Assembly (NCBI RefSeq): GCF_039831995.1
Contig: NZ_JBDOIO010000003.1
Coordinates: 558,001 to 622,000, forward strand
Reading direction: 5' to 3'
DNA length: 64,000 bases
From: Paenibacillus pabuli
GTDB lineage: Bacteria; Bacillota; Bacilli; Paenibacillales; Paenibacillaceae
Position numbers and translations under genes: made by a program. Shown piece by piece: positions 53,310 to 59,767 of the stretch. The notes under the pieces are model-generated. The model made no database searches. It was not told the origin of the DNA and saw only the letters and a list, made by a program, of their open reading frames with translations. The first letter of the stretch is position 1. The number at the start of each line of letters is the position of its first letter.

Positions 53310-53378
53310 CTGAAACAGCTTTGCATGTAATAGTGACCCAATTACATTTTAAAATATAACCTTTCGGAGGAATAAATC

Positions 53379-54287
53379 ATGAGACCAAACTGGACGCCAG
53401 ACGATCTCCCAAACTTAAGAGGAAAAACCGCTATCGTGACGGGAGGCAATACCGGGGTAGGCTATTATACAGCATTAGAGCTTGCGAAGCACGGTGCCAA
53501 AGTGATGATTGGAAGCCGTGATCCTAGGCGCGGCGAAGAAGCAATCATAAAGATGAAACAAACGGCACCAGATATTGATGTAACGGTGGAGCCATTAAAC
53601 TTGGCTGATCTGAAGTCAGTTCGAAGCTTTGCCGACACGATCCAGGGGAAAGTGGAAGGAATAGATGTCCTTATAAACAACGCAGGGGTAATGGCAGTTC
53701 CCACGCGTGAACTGACGACCGATGGTTTTGAAATGCACTTCGGGACCAATCATCTTGGCCACTTCGCGTTGACAGGTCTGTTATTTCCGTTAATTGAAAA
53801 GAACCAAGGTCGAATCGTTACAGTTAGCGCACAGTCAGCTCAAATGGGTGATATAGATTTTTCTGATTTAAAAATGGACAAAAAATACAGACCAATGGCA
53901 GGATACAATCGGTCGAAACTTTCAAACATACTGTTTGCCCGAGAATTAAATCGACGTGCGAAGAAGAGAGGTATCATTTCTATAGCAGTACATCCCGGTA
54001 CAAGTCCTACAGGAATCGGGAGAAACGCACCGAAGGGAACCAAAGCATTTGGACTGCTTTTAATGAAAATATTTGGAACGCCTCCTGATCAATCATCTTG
54101 GCCATCACTTATTGCGGCGACGGATTCGACAATCACCGGAGATATTTACATAGGGCTAGGAATGAATCCACTAAAGGCTAAGAAACCGAAATTTGTAGAT
54201 TTCCCCAAAAAGGCACTGGACGTGCAGCTTGCGGAAAAACTTTGGTTACTATCCGAGAAGTTAACCGGAGTACATTATGACTTGTAA
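53379..54287 (+). CDS. Short-chain dehydrogenase/reductase, retinol-dehydrogenase-like
   Basis: This 302-residue SDR contains AIVTGGNTGVGYYTALELAK, NNAGVM in VLINNAGVMAVPT, MHFGTNHLGHFALTGLLFPL, catalytic Ser in IVTVSAQSAQMG and Tyr-x-x-x-Lys in AGYNRSKLSNILFAREL. These segments are characteristic of the retinol dehydrogenase/WWOX-like SDRs. TCGGAGGAAT precedes ATG 53379. It follows the NmrA-like gene by 69 bases and likely belongs to the same TetR-controlled transcript. The substrate (a carbonyl or lipid alcohol) is unknown. No defect is visible. Confidence 0.88.
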   Translation: MRPNWTPDDLPNLRGKTAIVTGGNTGVGYYTALELAKHGAKVMIGSRDPRRGEEAIIKMKQTAPDIDVTVEPLNLADLKSVRSFADTIQGKVEGIDVLINNAGVMAVPTRELTTDGFEMHFGTNHLGHFALTGLLFPLIEKNQGRIVTVSAQSAQMGDIDFSDLKMDKKYRPMAGYNRSKLSNILFARELNRRAKKRGIISIAVHPGTSPTGIGRNAPKGTKAFGLLLMKIFGTPPDQSSWPSLIAATDSTITGDIYIGLGMNPLKAKKPKFVDFPKKALDVQLAEKLWLLSEKLTGVHYDL

Positions 54288-54340
54288 AAAACTATCGAAG
54301 ATGGCTCCTTATGTTATCGGTATAAGTTCTTTTCCCGAGC

Positions 54341-54432
54341 AAAGGACAAGAACTTGTACCGATTACCGAAATGGACAAGAACGTGTTCCCATTCCCAATT
54401 AGATGAATATCTAAGTGGGAATGATGGTCTTT
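54341..54432. repeat. Dispersed repeat, two GGACAAGAAC units plus terminator
   Basis: AAAGGACAAGAACTTGTACC, CGATTACCG, then ATGGACAAGAACGTGTTCCC. The hairpin CATTCCCAATTAGAT / ATCTAAGTGGGAATG (54390-54423) is followed by a T-rich tail. It is the most complete tandem form of this family and also serves as terminator for the SDR gene. Confidence 0.7.
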
Positions 54433-54534
54433 TTTGAGTGACTATAACGCTAAAGGCTGGAATATGATCGAGATGCCAGTTCATCGTCCGGAAATATTTC
54501 AAACCAACTCGAAATGAATAAAACCAGCTCATCC

Positions 54535-54550
54535 ATAGGGCAGGTTAACG
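54535..54550. repeat. Partial GGGCAGGTTA repeat
   Basis: ATAGGGCAGGTTAACG matches the right half of the CTAACGGGCAGGTTAG hairpin, as does 50637-50650. Both lack the left arm. Confidence 0.4.
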
Positions 54551-54633
54551 CAACCAAACTCTCATCAAAAACGTCTAAACAGTTAGGTTGGAATTTTCCA
54601 CTTTGCCGAGGGGGGATCCAAATTTGGAATAGA

Positions 54634-55187
54634 ATGACTAAGATCTTGCTGTCTTTTTTATTCTTACTCACTACATGTTTAATGACAGCGCCTTTAACTG
54701 TCAAAGCATGCTCTTGTGCTGAACCCCCAAGCTTAGAAAATCCGGCAAGTTATTGAGCTTGACAAAACCAGTTAAAGCAAAAAAATGGTCTTCCGCAGAT
54801 CCTGTAAAAGCACAATTCGAAGTGAAAACAGTTTAGAAGGGAGAATTGAATTCTCAAACGACTGTTTACACAGCATGGAGTTCTGAAAGTTGTGGCTATG
54901 AAGGGTTTGAAGTGAATGAAGAATTTATCGTTTTTGCATATGGAAAACTAGATCGACTTGAAACAGGTCTTTGTGAGGGAACTAAAAATCTGGAATCCGC
55001 ACAAGAAGAACTTAAAGATTTGGGAACGGGATATAAACCTTTGAAAACGAGCTCTCAAGATAATCATCTAGAAATGCATTCTGTTAATAATGAACTAAAT
55101 CATCGATTCATAATCTTTTTAGTTCTTGTAATTATTCTAACCTTGTTCATCTTGGTGGTGATATTTTTAATACAGCGACGCAGATGA
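54634..55187 (+). pseudogene. Membrane-anchored CxC (TIMP-like) protein, degraded
   Basis: ATG 54634 starts a signal peptide (MTKILLSFLFLLTTCLMTAP) with the mature N-terminus ACSCAEPPSLENP, the Cys-x-Cys start of bacterial TIMP-like proteins. The frame then ends at TGA (54756) and a deletion and frame change follow. A second frame reads KPVKAKKWSSADPVKAQFEV, with a TAG (54834-54836) where VWKGE is expected, then TTVYTAWSSESCGYEGFEVN and EEFIVFAYGKLD. It ends in a C-terminal membrane anchor (IIFLVLVIILTLFILVVIFL) at 55187. At least two disabling changes mean it is a pseudogene. Intact relatives are secreted and membrane-tethered, of unknown role. Confidence 0.75.
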
Positions 55188-55240
55188 CGTAGCTTACTCG
55201 GTTGTCATTTACTTATTACTGATGTAATTTTTAGTTAATG

Positions 55241-55318
55241 CATTAATCTAACGGGAAATGAGAGCTTTATAAAAACAAAGAAAGCAGCTGATCAATGTGA
55301 TCTGCTGCTTTTCTTTTT
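55241..55318. repeat. CATTAATCTAACGGG repeat with AGCAGC terminator
   Basis: CATTAATCTAACGGGAAATG, then AAGCAGC (55282-55288) with GATCA pairing to TGATC and GCTGCTT (55304-55310), then TTCTTTTT. Same order of parts as at 36897 and 57023. It lies 54 bases after the pseudogene's stop and probably terminates it. Confidence 0.7.
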
Positions 55319-55409
55319 AAAACCTGTAAGTTACAATTGTTACATAAACGAAACTAAGTTTCACCTGGCGGAACAAATAACATAATTAGTTATGAGGAAA
55401 GGAGAAATT

Positions 55410-56165
55410 ATGCGAACAATATTCGATACTCACCTACACATCATTGATCCGAAATTCCCCTTAATCAAAAACCAGGGATTCTTACCTAATCCTTTTACTT
55501 GTAAAGACTATCTTGAAAAGGTTCAGGATTATAATATCAAAGGTGGTGCGATTGTATCTGGTTCCTTTCAAGGATTCGATCAAACTTATTTGATTGATTC
55601 ATTACAAAAACTCGGCCAAAACTATGTTGGGGTGACTCAATTACCACATGATACATCGGATGATGAAATTTTAAAACTTAATAGCTACGGTGTAAGAGCC
55701 ATCCGTTTTAATGTCAAACGAGGAGGTTCAGAAGATCTTTCTCATTTGGAGTACTTTGCAAGACGAGTCCATGAGTTAGTAGGCTGGCATGCAGAATTAT
55801 ATATTGACTCCACTTTTTTACCTCAAATTGCATCAACATTGAGCAGTCTTCCGGCTGTTTCAGTAGATCATTTGGGTTTATCAAAAGAGGGATTTAAGCA
55901 TCTTCTTTCCTTAGTTGATAAAGGAATTAGAGTTAAAGCAACGGGCTTTGGCAGGGTTGAAATCGATGTAGCGCAGGCTATTCGTTCCATTTATTCAGTC
56001 AATCCAGATGCTTTAATGTTTGGGACAGATTTGCCGTCGACGAGAGCAAAGCGACCTTATCATGATTCTGATATTGAACTTATTTATAATACTCTAGATG
56101 AGGAACAAAGTGAAAAAGTGCTGTATAAAAATGCAGTTAATTGGTATTTGAAGCAAGATTTTTGA
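55410..56165 (+). CDS. Amidohydrolase 2 family (TIM-barrel metal-dependent hydrolase)
   Basis: This protein of about 251 residues starts FDTHLHIIDPKFPLI (HxH metal motif) and has GVRAIRFNVKRGG, a His/Glu pair in GWHAELYIDS, AVSVDHLGLSKEG and the final metal-binding Asp in LMFGTDLPSTRAKRPY. It is like 2-pyrone-4,6-dicarboxylate hydrolase and other members of the amidohydrolase-2 group, which hydrolyse lactones or decarboxylate aromatic acids. The start ATG 55410 has AGGAAAGGAG upstream; the in-frame ATG 55392 precedes that site. It stands alone between a repeat and the acetyltransferase gene. Substrate unknown. Confidence 0.85.
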   Translation: MRTIFDTHLHIIDPKFPLIKNQGFLPNPFTCKDYLEKVQDYNIKGGAIVSGSFQGFDQTYLIDSLQKLGQNYVGVTQLPHDTSDDEILKLNSYGVRAIRFNVKRGGSEDLSHLEYFARRVHELVGWHAELYIDSTFLPQIASTLSSLPAVSVDHLGLSKEGFKHLLSLVDKGIRVKATGFGRVEIDVAQAIRSIYSVNPDALMFGTDLPSTRAKRPYHDSDIELIYNTLDEEQSEKVLYKNAVNWYLKQDF

Positions 56166-56220
56166 GTCTGCTCTGTTATGGTAACTTACGGAGGAATTCA
56201 ATATAATATTGGAGGTAATT

Positions 56221-56676
56221 ATGGAATTTAAAACAGCAACTGTGGACCATCTTCCTGCAATTGTTCGATTATTAGCGGACGATGAATTCGGTGTCACCCG
56301 AGAACGTTATGAAATACCACTGCCAAAAGAATACATTGAGGCATTCGCCAAGATTGAACAACAGATTGGTAATTCCATCATCGTTGCTATGAATAAAGAC
56401 GAAGTTGTTGGATGCCTTCAGCTCACTATTATTCCGGGGATTTCAAGATTAGGTACAACAAGGGGTCAAATAGAGGGTGTTCGTGTTGACAAGGGTTATC
56501 GAGGTAGAGGTGTTGGCGAGTCGCTATTTCGTTATGCAATTAATGAGGCTAAAACAATGGGTTGCGAGATGATTCAGCTGACAACAGATAAAAAACGAAA
56601 AGATGCCCATAGGTTTTATGAACGACTTGGATTTGTTGCTAGTCATGATGGTATGAAACTTGTATTCAGTAAATAG
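56221..56676 (+). CDS. GNAT family N-acetyltransferase
   Basis: This 151-residue single GNAT domain has ATVDHLPAIVRLLADDEFGV at the N-terminus, then VVGCLQLTIIPGISRLGTTR, the acetyl-CoA loop VDKGYRGRGVGESLFRYAIN (motif A, Q/RxxGxG), and the C-terminal KKRKDAHRFYERLGFVASHD. The start ATG 56221 follows GGAGG with seven-base spacing. It transfers an acetyl group from acetyl-CoA to an amine of unknown identity. A CTAAAGGGAAACTTTAG repeat hairpin starts seven bases after its stop, so this is another gene-repeat unit. Confidence 0.9.
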   Translation: MEFKTATVDHLPAIVRLLADDEFGVTRERYEIPLPKEYIEAFAKIEQQIGNSIIVAMNKDEVVGCLQLTIIPGISRLGTTRGQIEGVRVDKGYRGRGVGESLFRYAINEAKTMGCEMIQLTTDKKRKDAHRFYERLGFVASHDGMKLVFSK

Positions 56677-56679
56677 TAT

Positions 56680-56707
56680 ATTGAACTAAAGGGAAACTTT
56701 AGTTTTT
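56680..56707. repeat. CTAAAGGGAAACTTTAG repeat hairpin with T-run
   Basis: AACTAAAG (56684-56691) and CTTTAGTT (56697-56704) are perfect complements around GGAAA, followed by TTTT. It has the loop of the CTAACGGGAAAC copies, but with an A-T pair where those have C-G, so pairing is kept while sequence changed. Confidence 0.7.
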
Positions 56708-56776
56708 ACTAAGGATGCCGTTATTAATCTTATTGTACCCATACCTTTGAGCTTACAGGCTGGATAGCAACCGGCG

Positions 56777-57028
56777 GTGATGAATTTGATAGTTGAAATT
56801 GATGGTTATTTTGAAATTGTACTTATTATCGGCAAGACATGTTCAATTTCAGATTTAAGAAAGAAATATGAAATAGCTAAAACCGGTTGTACCAACATAA
56901 GTGAATTTACAGATATTTTTTGTAGGATGTTTCAATTTGAGCGTCTGCCTTCTTCGCACAAAATAGATGTTAGGCCAGGTGTTGTAATTGATACGGATAC
57001 TGACCGAATTTATATGCCACGGCATTAA
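56777..57028 (+). CDS. Small hypothetical protein directly joined to a repeat
   Basis: The frame encodes 83 residues (GTG 56777 or ATG 56780): MNLIVEIDGYFEIVLIIGKT, CSISDLRKKYEIAKTGCTNI, SEFTDIFCRMF, and a final VRPGVVIDTDTDRIYMPRH. The family is not recognised. The composition is protein-like, and the C-terminal PGVVIDTDTDRIY is reminiscent of small cassette-borne hypotheticals. The ribosome binding site is weak. The stop codon TAA lies inside the next repeat (CATTAAGCTAACGGG), exactly as for the beta-lactamase-like gene. Real expression is uncertain. Confidence 0.5.
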   Translation: MMNLIVEIDGYFEIVLIIGKTCSISDLRKKYEIAKTGCTNISEFTDIFCRMFQFERLPSSHKIDVRPGVVIDTDTDRIYMPRH

Positions 57029-57099
57029 GCTAACGGGTAACGATAGCTCAATAATACCAAGAAAGCAGCTGATCCATGAGATCGGCTGCTTTTGTTCAA
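57023..57099. repeat. CATTAAGCTAACGGG repeat with AGCAGC terminator (best preserved copy)
   Basis: AGCTAACG and CGATAGCT pair around GGTAA with one A.A mismatch, then CAATAATACC, then AAAGCAGCTGATC / GATCGGCTGCTTTTG. It contains the stop codon of the preceding gene (57026-57028). Confidence 0.75.
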
Positions 57100-57444
57100 T
57101 GGGCAATGTGAAGCTGCAGTTATGCTCTTGCGGTCAAACGATATTCATTAAAAAGGAAGATTGTCTTCAGTATATTATTATTGTTTGATCAGCTCTACCG
57201 ATCAAGCAAGGTAAAGACATTGGTGGTTATGTGCATTGGTTTCTTTTCTGTATAGAAAAAAACACAGGACAAGTATACAAATTTACGGGCATTTTCGGTA
57301 AAAGCTCGTGCGTGAAGGGAGTTAGTGATAATTAAAAATAGATGTAGAACTAAGCCAGACAAACAATGATAACCGTGAAACTACGATTTCACTCTTAAAT
57401 TTAGTGACCGAACAGTTGAAATCATACGGAGAGCAGCGTTCCAC
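57100..57444. other. Intergenic region without recognisable gene
   Basis: Short frames only. Fragments such as MGNVKLQLCSCGQTIFIKKE (57100-57180) are protein-like but start without a ribosome binding site. Nothing further is supported. Confidence 0.35.
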
Positions 57445-57876
57445 TTAATCCGAATATGCGGCTACGTTAAAACTCTCCATACCTATTCGAGTCGCATCTG
57501 CTGTGCAAAAAAGATATAAGGTATAAACCAATTCATTTGATGGAGGTAGTGGGACATTAAAATCGGATGCATTAATAGTAACGACTTGTACAGCGTTAGG
57601 ATTTGCTTCGGAGACACTGACCGAATATAGGGCGTATGCAACAAGTGAATCAGTGCCTCGTACAATTGAAATTGAAATCACGGAGTCAAATGGTGGAGCG
57701 GTGGGGAATGCAAGCTCAGCTATCCCAGAAAATTGTACACGTATATTTCCACCTGCGTTAGTTGCATTTAGACCAACCTCCCCGATTGCTACAGGAGTAT
57801 TGGCAGGCAAGGGGATGGAGATTGTATTACCATAGCTTGCATTTTGAGAGGTTCTAGCATCCAACAGTTTCGTCAT
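57445..57876 (-). CDS. Spore-surface-like beta-sandwich protein
   Basis: This 143-residue protein is rich in Val, Ile, Ala, Asn and Ser and shows alternating beta-strand character: MTKLLDARTSQNASYGNTIS, IPLPANTPVAIGEVGLN, ISIVRGTDSLVAYALYSVSV, IGMESFNVAAYSD. It has no signal peptide or membrane segment. It resembles small exosporium- or spore-coat-associated proteins common in Paenibacillus; the resemblance is by pattern, not by a named domain. On the minus strand, TTGGAGG lies eight bases before ATG 57876; the TTG at 57891 is the ribosome binding site itself. It is a monocistronic gene. Confidence 0.6.
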   Translation of the reverse strand: MTKLLDARTSQNASYGNTISIPLPANTPVAIGEVGLNATNAGGNIRVQFSGIAELAFPTAPPFDSVISISIVRGTDSLVAYALYSVSVSEANPNAVQVVTINASDFNVPLPPSNELVYTLYLFCTADATRIGMESFNVAAYSD

Positions 57877-57899
57877 AAAGCATACCTCCAATAGTCTTT

Positions 57900-58530
57900 A
57901 TGATATGGTATGCAGTATTTCAGGAAGACTCGTCCGCAAAATGGAAAATATTCCAATAGAGACTCTACTAGTGTTTTCCGTTAGTTGAATGAAAAAGTGG
58001 TTATCAATACGAATTCATTGCAGTTCAAGCACTAAATAATTGTCTTCCCGAAAAAATGGGCTTTGATGGAGGTTAAATAGAATTACATCAATGAACCCGA
58101 TATTTTCAACTCAGACGCTTTTAAAGGGGCTTTAAAGCGATCCAGATTTCTACTGAACGAAATATAGACATTACTGTTCTTGCTGCACAGCACTATTTAA
58201 CGGAGCTGTGTAAAGTCATAGAAGGAGAGGATCAGTCGGTTTATTTTTTTCTTGGTAACTATGTGATGCCCAGTTCCGTTTAAATACTAAGTGGAAATCT
58301 TATTGTATTGGGGGACATTAGAGCGCCGGCGATCGGTTGTATTTTATTATGCTAAATGGGTCTTTATGTTCGATAGTATATGGAACTTTAAAGTTAATTC
58401 AATGTCTAAGAAAAGAGATCTGCTCTTAGTCATGGTAAAGTCAAGGCTAGTGTCTCATCACAAAAAAATGTGGGAATAAAATCCAAATAACGATTGCTAA
58501 ATCAGTGATTGTGAGGTATTATTCAATCAT
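57900..58530. other. Intergenic region with ORF remnants
   Basis: A start-less frame at 58125-58283 reads IQISTERNIDITVLAAQHYL followed by TELCKVIEGEDQSVYFFLGN and looks like the end of a lost gene of unknown family. No other gene is supported. It sits between the minus-strand spore-surface-like gene and the second LacI locus. Confidence 0.4.
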
Positions 58531-58541
58531 TAAAAGGAATC

Positions 58542-58551
58542 TAAACGTTTA
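58542..58551 (+). promoter_or_regulatory. LacI-type operator TAAACGTTTA before the second LacI gene
   Basis: TAAACGTTTA at 58542-58551, 46 bases before the start codon. The same palindrome is at 59726-59735 before the next gene. It differs from the first locus (GAAACGTTTC) in its outer bases, so the two LacI regulators should not cross-bind strongly. Confidence 0.75.
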
Positions 58552-58596
58552 AACAGCTAATGAACGATGGTTCGTATGCTTAGACAGGAGAGACCC

Positions 58597-59634
58597 ATGA
58601 GAAAAACCAGCATAAAGGACATCGCACTTAGGGCTAATGTTTCTATCGCTACAGTCTCCTATGTACTCAACGGCACTCGCAATGTCCGTCCCGAAACGCA
58701 TAGAAGGGTCCAGGAGGCCATCGAAGCATTAAACTACAAACCGAACGAGATTGCCAAAAGCCTCAAACGTAACCGTACCAACACCATTGGTGTTATTACA
58801 GAGGATGTGACTGTCTTTAATGCTCCGGATATTATCGATGGCATCAACGATTTTGGAGACCGCCACGACCTGCATATACTGCTCGTCAACCTTAGGCTTG
58901 ACAAGCGTATTGGCCGCAATTTTCAAGACGTCGAAGCTTACCGTAAGTATGCAGGCAGTGCTGTATCTGAACTGCTTGGTAAACAGGTGGATGGTATCAT
59001 TTACATCGGAGTTCACACTCGCGACTTGACAGGTCTAATCAATGTTGAAGGCAAACCAATTATATACACCTACGGTTACACACAAGACGATATTTCAATT
59101 CAGTATAATGATGAACAGGCATCTTATGAAGCGATGTCGTACTTGGTACAAATGGGACACAGTCGCATCGCAATTATTAGTGGCTTAATGGATTCAATCC
59201 CTTCAAGACGCCGATTAAACGGTTATTACAAAGCAGTCACCGATTTTGAATTGCCGTTTGATCCTTCCTTAATAAAGATGGGGGATTGGGAAAGAGATTC
59301 GGGCTATAGGTACGCTAACGAGCTACTCGACATGGACAATCCGCCGACTGCGATCCTGTCAATGAACGATGTTATGGGCGTCGGGGTTCTTCAGGCCGCG
59401 AAGGAAAAGGGGCTAAGCGTTCCTGAAGATATTTCTGTAGTTGGTTTTGATGATCGGGAATTCAGCGATTACCTGAGCCCACGTCTGACAACAATGGGAT
59501 TACCGCTTCATGAGATGGGATATTTAGCGATAGAAACCCTTTACCGCCTAATCAATGGAGAAGATATTCAAAACCTAACCATGCCGGAATGTCGCTTGAT
59601 CGAACGCGATTCCGTTCGGAAGCTTAAAAGCTAA
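58597..59634 (+). CDS. LacI family transcriptional regulator of the second carbohydrate locus
   Basis: This protein of about 345 residues has the helix-turn-helix SIKDIALRANVSIATVSYVL and hinge NYKPNEIAKSLKRNRTNTIG. The effector domain follows with VDGIIYIGVHTRD, IAIISGLMDSIPSRRRLNGY, AILSMNDVMGVGVLQAAKEK and VVGFDDREFSDYLSPRLTT. ACAGGAGAG precedes ATG 58597; the frame upstream from 58567 is not needed. TAAACGTTTA sites before this gene and the downstream carbohydrate gene identify its probable operators. The inducer is unknown, presumably a glycan fragment imported by the ABC system that follows. Confidence 0.9.
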   Translation: MRKTSIKDIALRANVSIATVSYVLNGTRNVRPETHRRVQEAIEALNYKPNEIAKSLKRNRTNTIGVITEDVTVFNAPDIIDGINDFGDRHDLHILLVNLRLDKRIGRNFQDVEAYRKYAGSAVSELLGKQVDGIIYIGVHTRDLTGLINVEGKPIIYTYGYTQDDISIQYNDEQASYEAMSYLVQMGHSRIAIISGLMDSIPSRRRLNGYYKAVTDFELPFDPSLIKMGDWERDSGYRYANELLDMDNPPTAILSMNDVMGVGVLQAAKEKGLSVPEDISVVGFDDREFSDYLSPRLTTMGLPLHEMGYLAIETLYRLINGEDIQNLTMPECRLIERDSVRKLKS

Positions 59635-59714
59635 AAAGACGCATGCCAGTTTCCATATATAGAACCAACGCAGGTAGGCTTTGCAATACCAAAGAGGAAT
59701 TTAAGTTTCTCTTT

Positions 59715-59743
59715 TTGAATTAATTTAAACGTTTAACTTAATT
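59715..59743 (+). promoter_or_regulatory. Promoter with LacI-type operator before the carbohydrate-active gene
   Basis: TTGAAT (59715-59720), 17 bases, TTAATT (59738-59743), with the palindrome TTAAACGTTTAA (59725-59736) in the spacer. The -10 is weak. Repression by the upstream LacI protein is expected. Confidence 0.6.
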
Positions 59744-59767
59744 CTGATCAATGAAAGGGAGATCTGA

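Noticed and set aside
58291..58479. 62-codon frame at 58291
   Set aside because: No ribosome binding site, atypical amino acid composition and no resemblance to a known family; likely chance.
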